A DNA stretch of 44,355 nt from Bacteroidales bacterium (GTDB lineage: Bacteria > Bacteroidota > Bacteroidia > Bacteroidales > UBA932). The stretch is taken from positions 1-44,355 of the forward strand of contig JAGCYZ010000053.1 in the NCBI GenBank assembly GCA_017960545.1. Reading direction: 5' to 3'. Positions 31,588-40,161 of this stretch are shown piece after piece; the first letter of the stretch is position 1, and every line of letters starts with the position of its first letter. The translations under genes and the position numbers were made by a program. Below the pieces are notes generated by a model, which worked only from the letters and a program-made list of their open reading frames with translations, had not been told where the DNA came from and did no database searches.

Positions 31588-32613
31588 ATGTCTGATTTCG
31601 ACCCTCACAATACCAACGCGGGCAAAGATAAGGATTTAGACGGAATAATTAGGCCCCGTGAACTGGATGATTTTACAGGGCAGAAAGAAATTATTTCAAA
31701 TCTCAACATCTATATCCAGGCTGCAAAGATGCGCGGAGAGGCTTTGGACCATACCTTGTTCCACGGTCCTCCGGGTTTGGGAAAGACTACCCTTGCGCAT
31801 ATCATAGCCAATGAGATGGGAGTTAATATGAAGATTACGTCAGGACCTGTGCTTGACAAGCCAGGAGACCTTGCCGGCCTTCTTACATCGCTTGATCCGG
31901 GAGACGTCCTTTTCATTGACGAGATCCATCGCCTTTCCCCTGAAGTTGAGGAATACCTCTATTCCGCAATGGAGGATTATGTGATAGACATTATGATTGA
32001 CAAGGGTCCTGGTGCCAGGTCGGTAAGGATATCACTCAATCCATTCACCCTTGTGGGTGCAACAACGCGCAGCGGATTGCTTACAGCGCCTTTGCGCGAG
32101 CGCTTCGGCATAAAATGCGCCCTTGAGTATTACGATACTGACGATCTCATAAAGATTGTGACCAGAAGCTCACGCATCCTGAGAATTGACATTGACAAGA
32201 CAGCAGCGCGCGAGATTGCCCTCAGGAGCCGCGGCACGCCCCGTATAGCAAATGCGCTCCTGAAGAGGGTCAGGGACTTCGCCCAGGTGATGGGAGACGG
32301 ATTCATTGACCTCAAGATCACAAAATACGCCCTTGACAAGCTGAACATAGACACAAGGGGACTGGATTCAATAGACAACAAGATTCTCAGGACCATAATT
32401 ACAACCTTCAAGGGCGGTCCCGTAGGTGCCAATACAATAGCCACGGCAATAAGCGAAGATCAGGGAACCTTTGAAGAGGTGTACGAACCATTCCTTATCA
32501 AAGAGGGCTTCATTATACGGACTCCTCGCGGAAGGATTGCCACAGACCTGGCATACAAACATCTTAAGATGGAGGATTACATACCTCCAAAGGAAGAAGG
32601 GTCGCTCTTTTAG
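31588..32613 (+). CDS. ruvB: Holliday junction branch-migration ATPase RuvB
   Basis: RuvB is the hexameric AAA+ motor that drives branch migration of Holliday junctions with RuvA, whose gene lies at 42741-43334. The 341-aa protein has [11 protein letters not shown] at the start, Walker [10 protein letters not shown], Walker [23 protein letters not shown], sensor 1 [20 protein letters not shown], and the C-terminal winged helix ending [21 protein letters not shown]. It is followed after 20 bases by frdA on the same strand, an unusual pairing of recombination and respiration genes. Confidence 0.98.
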   Translation: MSDFDPHNTNAGKDKDLDGIIRPRELDDFTGQKEIISNLNIYIQAAKMRGEALDHTLFHGPPGLGKTTLAHIIANEMGVNMKITSGPVLDKPGDLAGLLTSLDPGDVLFIDEIHRLSPEVEEYLYSAMEDYVIDIMIDKGPGARSVRISLNPFTLVGATTRSGLLTAPLRERFGIKCALEYYDTDDLIKIVTRSSRILRIDIDKTAAREIALRSRGTPRIANALLKRVRDFAQVMGDGFIDLKITKYALDKLNIDTRGLDSIDNKILRTIITTFKGGPVGANTIATAISEDQGTFEEVYEPFLIKEGFIIRTPRGRIATDLAYKHLKMEDYIPPKEEGSLF

Positions 32614-32633
32614 TAAGTTAACATAATATTAAA

Positions 32634-34580
32634 ATGCCCGATAAGCTGATTTCAAAGATTCCTGCCGGGCCCTTGGCAGAAAAATGGACCAGACGCAAGT
32701 CAGAGATAAATCTTGTCAGTCCCAACAACAAGAGAAAACTTGAAATTATTGTTGTTGGAACCGGGCTTGGCGGAGCTTCAGCCGCCGCTGCCCTGGGTGA
32801 ACTTGGATATAATGTTAAAATATTCTGCATAAGCGACTCCCCTCGCCGCGCCCATTCCATAGCGGCTCAGGGAGGAATCAATGCAGCAAAGAATTATCAG
32901 AACGACAACGATTCCGTATATCGCCTTTTCTACGATACAATAAAAGGAGGAGATTACCGTTCCCGCGAGGCAAATGTTTACCGACTTGCAGAGGTTAGTT
33001 CCGCCATAATAGATCATTGTGTAGCCCAGGGAGTTCCTTTTGCCAGGGATTACGCAGGATATCTTGCAAACCGTTCTTTTGGTGGCGTTCAGGTAAGCAG
33101 GACCTTCTATGCAAGGGGCCAGACCGGACAGCAGCTTCTTCTTGGAGCGTATGCTTCCCTTAACAAGGAAATAGCAGCCGGCACTGTAAAATGTTATTCA
33201 AGGTATGAAATGCTTGACCTTGTCCTTGTAAACGGAGAAGCAAAGGGTATCATAGTCAGGAATCTTGTCACTGGAAGGCTTGAGAGATTTGGAGCCCACG
33301 CCGTTGTCATTGCCACTGGAGGTTATGGAAACACATATTTCCTATCTACTAATGCAATGAACAGCAACGGATCTGCAATAATGCAGTGTTTCAGGAAGGG
33401 AGCATACTTTGCAAACCCCTGTTTTGCCCAGATCCATCCTACCTGCATACCCGTTCACGGCACCCAGCAGTCCAAACTTACCCTTATGTCAGAATCGTTG
33501 AGGAACGATGGAAGGATATGGGTTCCAAAGAAGTTGGAAGATGTAGAAAAACTGCGTAAACATCAGGTAAAGGCTTCCCAGATACCGGAAGCTGACAGGG
33601 ATTACTACCTGGAGCGCAGGTATCCCGCATTTGGAAACCTTGTTCCGCGCGATGTGGCTTCAAGGGCTGCAAAAGAGAGGTGTGATGCCGGCTATGGAGT
33701 AAATGAAACCGGTCTGGCGGTATTCCTTGATTTCAGGGATGCCATTTCACGCCTTGGACACGACAAGGTTGAGGAAAGATACGGCAACCTGTTTGAAATG
33801 TACAGGAAGATTACAGATTCCAACCCTTGGGAGGAACCTATGATGATATATCCTGCCATACATTACACTATGGGAGGTCTTTGGGTGGATTACGATCTTC
33901 AGACAACGATACCCGGCCTCTATGCCATTGGAGAAGCCAATTTCTCCGACCACGGCGGCAACAGGCTCGGAGCATCTGCCCTTATGCAGGGTCTTGCGGA
34001 CGGATATTTCATTCTTCCTGTTACTATAGGGGACTATCTTTCCAAGAAGTTCTCAGAGCCAAAGACAGATGTGACATCTCCTGAATTCGATGCCGCTGAA
34101 GAGCGTGTACAGGCCAGGATAGACCGTCTTTTCTCAATCCAGGGTAACTGCACGGTAGATTCTTTACATAAGCAGTTGGGCAATATTATGTGGGAATATG
34201 TAGGTATGGCCCGCAGCGAGGAAGGCCTGAAAAAGGCAATGGAAGAGATAGACCTTCTAAAAGAAAAGTTCTATAAGGAAGTGCGGGTGTCTGGAGTACA
34301 AAACGAATTCAACCAGGAACTTGAAAAGGCGCTCAGGCTGGAAGATTTCTTTGACATTGGAAAACTGATGGCAATTGACGCCCTTAACAGGAAAGAATCC
34401 TGCGGAGGCCATTTCAGGATTGAGAGCCAGACTCCGGAAGGAGAGGCAAAGAGGGACGATGAGCATTTTATGTATGTCTCCGCGTGGGAATACAAAGGTC
34501 CCGAAGCGGATCCTGAACTGCACAAGGAGCCGCTCGACTATGAATTCACAGAGGTAAAAACCAGGAATTACAAAGAATAG
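32634..34580 (+). CDS. frdA: Fumarate reductase/succinate dehydrogenase flavoprotein subunit
   Basis: The 648-aa protein is the FAD-bearing catalytic subunit that interconverts fumarate and succinate at the inner face of the cytoplasmic membrane. It has the dinucleotide-binding [18 protein letters not shown], the flavinylated histidine region [14 protein letters not shown], the [14 protein letters not shown] segment, the active-site [12 protein letters not shown] and [21 protein letters not shown]. The length matches the quinol:fumarate reductase type of Wolinella and Bacteroides. frdB starts 1 base after the stop. No cytochrome b gene precedes it; ruvB does. Confidence 0.96.
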   Translation: MPDKLISKIPAGPLAEKWTRRKSEINLVSPNNKRKLEIIVVGTGLGGASAAAALGELGYNVKIFCISDSPRRAHSIAAQGGINAAKNYQNDNDSVYRLFYDTIKGGDYRSREANVYRLAEVSSAIIDHCVAQGVPFARDYAGYLANRSFGGVQVSRTFYARGQTGQQLLLGAYASLNKEIAAGTVKCYSRYEMLDLVLVNGEAKGIIVRNLVTGRLERFGAHAVVIATGGYGNTYFLSTNAMNSNGSAIMQCFRKGAYFANPCFAQIHPTCIPVHGTQQSKLTLMSESLRNDGRIWVPKKLEDVEKLRKHQVKASQIPEADRDYYLERRYPAFGNLVPRDVASRAAKERCDAGYGVNETGLAVFLDFRDAISRLGHDKVEERYGNLFEMYRKITDSNPWEEPMMIYPAIHYTMGGLWVDYDLQTTIPGLYAIGEANFSDHGGNRLGASALMQGLADGYFILPVTIGDYLSKKFSEPKTDVTSPEFDAAEERVQARIDRLFSIQGNCTVDSLHKQLGNIMWEYVGMARSEEGLKKAMEEIDLLKEKFYKEVRVSGVQNEFNQELEKALRLEDFFDIGKLMAIDALNRKESCGGHFRIESQTPEGEAKRDDEHFMYVSAWEYKGPEADPELHKEPLDYEFTEVKTRNYKE

Positions 34581-34581
34581 G

Positions 34582-35325
34582 ATGGATTTCAACTTGAAAA
34601 TATGGCGTCAGAAAAACGCCCGGGAGAAAGGTCATTTTGAGACTTATAAGGTTTCTGGTATAGAGGAGGACACATCCTTCCTTGAGATGCTCGATATCCT
34701 CAATGAACAGCTCATAATGAAGGGTATAGACCCCGTTTCCTTCGACCACGACTGCCGGGAAGGAATCTGCGGTGCCTGCTCTTTATATATAGATGGAAGG
34801 GCCCACGGCCCGGATGACAAGGTCACCACCTGTCAGCTGTTTATGCGCCATTTCAAGAACGGAGCAACCATTACAGTAGAGCCTTTCAGGAGCGCTGCTT
34901 TCCCGGTAATCAAGGATCTTGTAGTAGAGAGGAAGGCTTTTGACAAGATACTTCAGGCTGGTGGATTCATTTCCGTAAGAACTGGTTCCGCGCAGGATGC
35001 CAACGCAATACTCATTCCTCACGACAAGGCGGAGGAAAGCATGGATGCGGCGGCCTGCGTAGGGTGCGGCGCTTGCGTCGCTACCTGCCGCAACGGCTCC
35101 GCGATGCTCTTTGTAGCCGCGCGCGTCAGCTCGCTCGCCCTGCTTCCGCAGGGCCGCGCGGAAGCCGCCCGTCGCGCAAAGGCAATGGTGGCCAAGATGG
35201 ACGAACTTGGCTTTGGCAACTGCACCAACACGCGCGCCTGTGAGATGGAATGCCCAAAGGGCATTTCCGTCGCTCACATTGCGCGCCTGAACCGCGAATT
35301 CCTCAAAGCCAAATTCAGCGATTAG
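34582..35325 (+). CDS. frdB: Fumarate reductase/succinate dehydrogenase iron-sulfur subunit
   Basis: The 247-aa electron-transfer subunit carries three clusters: the [2Fe-2S] ligands in [15 protein letters not shown] with the later C of VTTCQ, the [4Fe-4S] set [11 protein letters not shown], and the [3Fe-4S] set beginning [14 protein letters not shown]. It passes electrons between the FrdA flavin and a membrane quinol site. It lies 1 base behind frdA. The usual third subunit, a five-helix cytochrome b, is absent from both sides: the next gene, on the other strand, is a receptor gene 5 bases away. Confidence 0.96.
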   Translation: MDFNLKIWRQKNAREKGHFETYKVSGIEEDTSFLEMLDILNEQLIMKGIDPVSFDHDCREGICGACSLYIDGRAHGPDDKVTTCQLFMRHFKNGATITVEPFRSAAFPVIKDLVVERKAFDKILQAGGFISVRTGSAQDANAILIPHDKAEESMDAAACVGCGACVATCRNGSAMLFVAARVSSLALLPQGRAEAARRAKAMVAKMDELGFGNCTNTRACEMECPKGISVAHIARLNREFLKAKFSD

Positions 35326-35330
35326 TCCTT

Positions 35331-37697
35331 TTAAAAGCTAATTTTAAGTCCCGTCACAACTCGTTTGGTTGACGGGAATGATCCAGTTTCTTCTCCAATG
35401 GTATTCCAATCCAGAAGGTATTCCGGATCACTTCCAGGATAGGAGGTGAACAGGAAGAAATTTTCAAAAGAAAGGAAGAGATTGATAAAACTGCTGAATC
35501 TGCTCACCGGAAGGGTATAATCCAGGCGTATCTGGTCTATGCGGAAAAATGAAGCATCCTGCAGTGCGGCGGATGAATTGCATACAGTCGGGTAGTAGCT
35601 GTAAAGCGGGTATTTTGCATCTTTGTTCTCCGGACGCCAGCTGTTTATCAGATAGTGTCTTGTAAGAAGGTCAAAGTGATGGGAATGGACCACTGATTGC
35701 CCCAAATTACCGTGTCCCCTTAATGAAAGCTGGAAATTGTTCCAGGATATTGATCCGTGGAGACCCATTACCGCGGTAGGAAACACTCCGTTTCCATAGG
35801 CTTCAGGAGTACCCACAGTAGGAGTTCCAGTCTCTCTGTCAATATTTTCAAGAGGTCTAAGCCAAGCTACTTTAACTGGATAATTTTCCTTTACAATCAG
35901 ATTGTTGTCATATCCAAAACTGCCTATGTTCTCATTCATAGCCAGTACTTTGTTCTTGTACAAAGTAAGGGATGCTCCTGCATTGAAAGTTACGGAGCCT
36001 GTCTGTCCGGACCATTCGGCGCTTGTCTCGATACCTTCATTACGGATCTTTAATCCAGTGCTTTCTATTCTATACTGATTCCCTTCATAATGTACATAAT
36101 ATAAGTCAGAATCCAGGAATCCAAGAGCCCGTAAGGCAAGCGTTCCTATACCTATATTGAAAAAAGCCTCCGCCCCAACGTCCATACGTGAGAATTCTGC
36201 CGAAAGAGGGATATGCACAGTGTTTATTCTTGAATTATGGTATATGGTATTTGTTTTACCCCACGATCCAAACACTGCCCAGCCATTCCCTGAGTCCCAT
36301 CTTAGATCAGATGAATAAGAAAGTGCCTCCTTCAACCGTTTGTATATTCCGAATCCTGCATACAAGTGTTTGTTCCAGTCATAATTCGCTTTAAAGGCGA
36401 AATCTGTCAGGTTATCTTTACCGCCTGCAGATGAATAACTTGCACCTGGTAGCGCATTCAAGTTGCGCATACCTTCTAAAATGGGGTCGATATATAGAGA
36501 TTTGACCGCTTCATAATCTCCCCAGGGGATGTCATATTCACTGGGTCTGTGTGCACCATTGAAAGAATAGACATTGAAGTGATCGTAATACTGGCGTTTT
36601 GCAGTCAGACCAACATTAATGGTATGTGCTCCAAAAGACTTCAGGTAATCTGCGTCTATGCCATATTGGTTCCAGTACCACGTTTCAAATGATCCATTAT
36701 TGACACTGAAATAGTCCTGTTCTTTAAGCCAATTTACCTGATAAGAGTCAATCTTTTCACTGGATAGTCCATAGAAGGCCCTGATGGATAATCCTGAGAC
36801 AGGCAGGAATTCTACCAAAGCCTGTGCTGACAGTCCTTCGTGGTATGGCTTGTTGTCAGAATTGGCCAGCACATCCTGAGCAATCTGTGTATTCTCTAAA
36901 GGCAGGTTGTAAAGAAAGGTGGTCATCAATCTCAGGTTAGAAGAAGTTGAGCGTCCCGCTCCCCCTGAAAGTTCTATGCGAAGCCAGTCCAGAGGAAGAT
37001 ACTCTATTCTTGCATTTCCATAGAAGCGTCTCTGACTATCCTTGCGCCCGTCTTGCGGCCCATCGTTGTCCAAGAAATCGAAGGAAGAGGCAACCTTTAT
37101 CCTGTTGCCTAGGTACTGCAGGTTCAGATGATGGTTTTGGGCGAATGACGTCTTGAACCTGTCAAGTAAATAAGGGTTCTGAGACCTGTCGGTATAGTAC
37201 GGCAAGTATTTGTTCCATTCCTCCAGGGTAATTTGCTTTGGTTCCCAGGCAAGTTGATGTATCGCCCCGGTAAGGGCGTATGACGCGTGGAATCCGGTGC
37301 GGGCTGCCTTGCGAGTAGTAATGGCAAGCGCGCCGCAACCGGCCTCCGGCCCAAAGCGCATCATTGCCTCCGCACCGGAGAGCACCTCTATCTTTTCTAT
37401 GGATTCCGGAGCGATGAGACCAAGGTCAAGAACCTTCACACCATCTACATAAAAAGCGGGATCTTCATTGAAAAGATGCAACCCGCGTATATATACCGAA
37501 GGCGTCATCCCCGGTGATCCGAAAGATGACATTGCCACTGTCCCGGGAGTCTGTCCCACCAGCAGTTCGCGGATATCGCTTACAAAAGGTTTAACGTCTT
37601 TCAGAGTATCTGTCTGGCCAAAACTTTTAACAGGTATGGCAAAAGCAAGGATTCCCATTATAAAGGAACCCAGCATAGTTCTTATTCTAGATATCAT
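35331..37697 (-). CDS. SusC/RagA-like TonB-dependent outer-membrane receptor, orphan and short
   Basis: The 788-aa protein has a signal peptide (cleavage near VKSFGQ-TD). A plug domain follows at once: VYIRGLHLFNEDPAFYVDGVKVLDL and SIEKIEVLSGAEAMMRFGPEAGCGALAITTRKA. The beta-barrel then ends ENFFLFTSYPGSDPEYL and TKRVVTGLKISF, as in SusC-type proteins. SusC proteins are usually about 1000 aa with an N-terminal carboxypeptidase-regulatory-like domain; that domain is missing here, and there is no SusD neighbour. The substrate is unknown. The frame is open to 37757, but the ATG at 37697 gives the proper signal peptide. It lies 10 bases behind hflX and is AT-richer than its neighbours. Confidence 0.87.
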   Translation of the reverse strand: MISRIRTMLGSFIMGILAFAIPVKSFGQTDTLKDVKPFVSDIRELLVGQTPGTVAMSSFGSPGMTPSVYIRGLHLFNEDPAFYVDGVKVLDLGLIAPESIEKIEVLSGAEAMMRFGPEAGCGALAITTRKAARTGFHASYALTGAIHQLAWEPKQITLEEWNKYLPYYTDRSQNPYLLDRFKTSFAQNHHLNLQYLGNRIKVASSFDFLDNDGPQDGRKDSQRRFYGNARIEYLPLDWLRIELSGGAGRSTSSNLRLMTTFLYNLPLENTQIAQDVLANSDNKPYHEGLSAQALVEFLPVSGLSIRAFYGLSSEKIDSYQVNWLKEQDYFSVNNGSFETWYWNQYGIDADYLKSFGAHTINVGLTAKRQYYDHFNVYSFNGAHRPSEYDIPWGDYEAVKSLYIDPILEGMRNLNALPGASYSSAGGKDNLTDFAFKANYDWNKHLYAGFGIYKRLKEALSYSSDLRWDSGNGWAVFGSWGKTNTIYHNSRINTVHIPLSAEFSRMDVGAEAFFNIGIGTLALRALGFLDSDLYYVHYEGNQYRIESTGLKIRNEGIETSAEWSGQTGSVTFNAGASLTLYKNKVLAMNENIGSFGYDNNLIVKENYPVKVAWLRPLENIDRETGTPTVGTPEAYGNGVFPTAVMGLHGSISWNNFQLSLRGHGNLGQSVVHSHHFDLLTRHYLINSWRPENKDAKYPLYSYYPTVCNSSAALQDASFFRIDQIRLDYTLPVSRFSSFINLFLSFENFFLFTSYPGSDPEYLLDWNTIGEETGSFPSTKRVVTGLKISF

Positions 37698-37707
37698 TGC
37701 AATGGAT

Positions 37708-38880
37708 CTAATACAAAAAATTGTTGAAGGGATAACGGCCGGCGTGGATTTCCGCAACCATCTTGTAGATGTCGTTGCGGAGTTTTTCTATGTTCAGTTT
37801 CTTCTTTGCCGATATGAATATGCAAGGGGTTTTCTCCTTTGCGATCCAGCTGTTCTTGAGTTCATCAAGAGTAAGATTTTCCTTGGCCTTGGGCTCCAGG
37901 GAGAATTCATCGTATTCCTGATAGGAATAGGCATCTATCTTGTTGAATATCACAAAGATAGGCTTATTGCGCGCGCCAATGTCCTGCAGGGTCTTTTCTA
38001 CGGTGGCCATCTGTTCCTCGAAGTCCGGATGGGAGATGTCAACTACGTGTAGAAGGATATCGGCCTCGCGCACCTCGTCCAGGGTGCTTTTGAATGCTTC
38101 TATGAGCTGTGTGGGCAGCTTGCGGATGAACCCTACGGTATCGCTCAGCAGGAACGGCACATTCTCTATGACAACCTTCCTCACCGTGGTGTCCAGGGTT
38201 GCAAAGAGCTTGTTCTCCGCAAAGACATCGGACTTGGCAAGCAAGTTCATCAAGGTGCTTTTTCCCACGTTTGTATAGCCCACAAGGGACAGGCGCACCA
38301 TCTGGCCGCGGTTGCCTCTTTGCGTTGCCATCTGGCGGTCCACTTTCTTGAGCTGTTCCTTGAGCCTGGTGATCCTTTCCTTGACAATTCGGCGGTCAAT
38401 CTCTATCTGGGTTTCACCCATACCGCCTCGGGTTCCCATTCCTCCGCGCTGCCTTTCAAGGTGGGTCCACATTCCTGCCAGACGCGGCAGCATATAGTTA
38501 TATCGGGCCAGTTCCACCTGCATCTTTGCGTAGGAGGTTTTTGCCCTTTGGGCAAAGATTTCCAGGATCAGGCTTGTCCTGTCAATGACGTGACTGACCT
38601 TTATGACTTTCTCTATGTTCCTTTGCTGTATTCCGGTCAGTTCATCGTCAAAGATTACGTACTGGATACAGTTATCCTCGCAGTATTGTGCAATTTCCTG
38701 TAGCTTACCGCTTTTAATATATGTGGAATTGTCCGGCTTGTCCAACCTCTGGATAAAGTTCCTGTCTCCGTCCACTCCGGCCGTCTCCGCCAGGAACCGC
38801 AATTCCTCAAGGTATTCAAGGACTTTCCTCTCCTCGTCTTCCCGTTTTATTATGCCTACGAATACTGCTTTTTCTTCCAT
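37708..38880 (-). CDS. hflX: Ribosome-associated GTPase HflX
   Basis: HflX binds the 50S subunit and splits stalled or stressed ribosomes. The 390-aa protein has the N-terminal HflX domain with the glycine-rich QRGGMGTRGGMGETQIEIDRR linker, G1 GYTNVGKSTLMN, G3 DTVGFIRKLP, G4 NKID and a C-terminal segment. A TTG at 38889 would add 3 residues, but the ATG at 38880 is preferred. A strong hairpin with a T-run ends 8 bases before the start codon, so hflX either reads through from tonB or starts at the T-tract (TTTTTTTG followed by 6 bases and ATG). Confidence 0.96.
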   Translation of the reverse strand: MEEKAVFVGIIKREDEERKVLEYLEELRFLAETAGVDGDRNFIQRLDKPDNSTYIKSGKLQEIAQYCEDNCIQYVIFDDELTGIQQRNIEKVIKVSHVIDRTSLILEIFAQRAKTSYAKMQVELARYNYMLPRLAGMWTHLERQRGGMGTRGGMGETQIEIDRRIVKERITRLKEQLKKVDRQMATQRGNRGQMVRLSLVGYTNVGKSTLMNLLAKSDVFAENKLFATLDTTVRKVVIENVPFLLSDTVGFIRKLPTQLIEAFKSTLDEVREADILLHVVDISHPDFEEQMATVEKTLQDIGARNKPIFVIFNKIDAYSYQEYDEFSLEPKAKENLTLDELKNSWIAKEKTPCIFISAKKKLNIEKLRNDIYKMVAEIHAGRYPFNNFLY

Positions 38881-38887
38881 ATAAGTC

Positions 38888-38914
38888 AAAAAAAGGCCAT
38901 CCTTTTGGACAGCC
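38888..38914 (-). terminator. Rho-independent terminator downstream of tonB
   Basis: On the minus strand GGCTGTCC pairs with GGATGGCC around an AAAA loop (8 bp with two G-U pairs; arms 38907-38914 and 38895-38902), followed by seven T residues (38894-38888). It lies 22 bases after the tonB stop and 8 bases before the hflX ATG. Confidence 0.85.
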
Positions 38915-38936
38915 TTATTATTAGATAGATTTTGTA

Positions 38937-39632
38937 TTATCTCAGCTGGAATACTACAGGGAAGGTGTAGGTAACCTTTACTGCGCGGTCCCTCTGGCGT
39001 CCGGGAGTCCAGTTAGGAGAGCTGGATACAACCCTCACGGCCTCCTTGTCAAGAGAAGAGTCAATGCCTCTGAGCACCTTTACATTGGATACGGATCCGT
39101 CTGCGTTAACGGTGAACTGAAGGGTTACACGGCCCTGTACTCCGTTCTCCTTTGCAATTTCAGGATAGACGATCCTTGAGTTCACCCACCTGGTGAAATC
39201 GTTGGCGTCTCCGCCCTGGAACTTAGGTTTTTCCTCTACAAGCTGGAAAGGAATGGCTTCCTCTTCTACTTCCTCTTCCTCTACTACTGCCTCTACGTAG
39301 TCCATAATGGCGATACCTACGCTTGCATCATCCTCAAGGTTAAGGAACAGGTTGTCGTCAACGACGATTTCGTCGTCCACAATGTCAATCTGGTCTGAAA
39401 GTGCCTGTACTTCCGGAGTCTCCGGTGGCGGAGGGGTGTTCTCCTGTGTGATAGGAACCATCTCCTCTACGTCAACTGCCTCATTGATTTCCTCAAATAC
39501 GGCAACTTTCTTTTCCTTGGTGCTGTATGAGAAAGCTCCCCATACTACAAGAAGGGCCAAGATTAAACCAATTTCAACGAAGAGCAATTTTTTGTTCTCC
39601 AGGCTGGCTTTTTCTGATTTCTTGATTTCCAT
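38937..39632 (-). CDS. tonB: TonB family energy transducer
   Basis: TonB carries proton-motive energy from ExbBD in the inner membrane to outer-membrane receptors. The 231-aa protein has a cytoplasmic start, one transmembrane helix (about residues 15-35, LLFVEIGLILALLVVWGAF), a periplasmic spacer with VPITQENTPPPPETPE and acidic EEEVEEEAIP stretches, and the C-terminal TonB domain (YPEIAKENGVQGRVTLQFTVNADGSV, NWTPGRQRDRAVKVTYTFPVVFQL). The C-terminal domain is complete. No exbB or exbD is in the window. An orphan SusC-like receptor lies one gene further on and is a possible client. Confidence 0.95.
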   Translation of the reverse strand: MEIKKSEKASLENKKLLFVEIGLILALLVVWGAFSYSTKEKKVAVFEEINEAVDVEEMVPITQENTPPPPETPEVQALSDQIDIVDDEIVVDDNLFLNLEDDASVGIAIMDYVEAVVEEEEVEEEAIPFQLVEEKPKFQGGDANDFTRWVNSRIVYPEIAKENGVQGRVTLQFTVNADGSVSNVKVLRGIDSSLDKEAVRVVSSSPNWTPGRQRDRAVKVTYTFPVVFQLR

Positions 39633-39665
39633 ATCTTTTTGTCTTAATTATGCGTTTTAGGCCTC

Positions 39666-39673
39666 CAAATATA
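39666..39673 (-). promoter_or_regulatory. -7 promoter box of tonB (TATATTTG)
   Basis: On the minus strand a TTG lies 20 bases ahead of TATATTTG, matching both Bacteroidota elements. The tonB ATG lies 33 bases downstream of the box. It diverges from the ybeY box at 39706-39713. Confidence 0.75.
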
Positions 39674-39705
39674 GAAAGAATTAATTTCAAATCCAATTTT
39701 TTAAG

Positions 39706-39713
39706 TAGATTTG
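39706..39713 (+). promoter_or_regulatory. -7 promoter box of ybeY-mnmG (TAGATTTG)
   Basis: TAGATTTG matches TAnnTTTG, and the ybeY ATG follows 16 bases later. The 9-mer TTATCAACA (39721-39729), identical to the one at 31323, sits directly before the ATG. Confidence 0.68.
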
Positions 39714-39729
39714 CACATATTTATCAACA

Positions 39730-40161
39730 ATGGTCTCATATTATACACAAGACATAGAGTTTACTTTCAAAAATAAGGCCGCAAACAACCAGTGGCTCAG
39801 GCTTGTAGCTGAAAGTGAGCTTAAAAAGCTTGGCCCGGTATCAATTATCTTCTGCTCGGACAATTACATCTTGGATGTAAATATGAAATATCTGGGTCAC
39901 GACTATTTTACCGATATCATCACTTTTGACTACTCCAAGGGGGACAAGATTTCCGGCGACCTTTTCGTGAGCATCGACTCCGTCAGGGAAAATGCCAACG
40001 AGTACAAGGTTGATTTCAAAGACGAGCTTTACCGTGTCATTGTCCACGGCATCCTCCATCTCATCGGCTATGACGACCACACTCCGGAAGAGATCGCCCA
40101 GATGCGCGCCAAAGAAGATTACTACCTTTCCGTAAGGGAAGCAATGTTCGGTTTTATCTAG
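39730..40161 (+). CDS. ybeY: Endoribonuclease YbeY, 16S rRNA maturation
   Basis: YbeY is a zinc-dependent single-strand endoribonuclease involved in 16S rRNA 3'-end processing and ribosome quality control. The 143-aa protein has the diagnostic HGILHLIGYDDHT motif, whose three histidines (H-x3-H-x5-H) bind zinc, and the preceding GDLFVSIDSVRENA strand. mnmG begins on the base after its stop codon, so the two genes are translationally close. The promoter box at 39706-39713 suggests a very short leader. Confidence 0.96.
   Translation: MVSYYTQDIEFTFKNKAANNQWLRLVAESELKKLGPVSIIFCSDNYILDVNMKYLGHDYFTDIITFDYSKGDKISGDLFVSIDSVRENANEYKVDFKDELYRVIVHGILHLIGYDDHTPEEIAQMRAKEDYYLSVREAMFGFI

Noticed and set aside
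37698-37757. Longer start for the SusC-like receptor
   Set aside because: It would overlap hflX and put a non-signal-like 20 residues ahead of a good signal peptide.
39721-39729. TTATCAACA before ybeY considered as part of an origin
   Set aside because: It is a single copy in a short promoter gap with no companion boxes; noted only as identical to the 9-mer at 31323.
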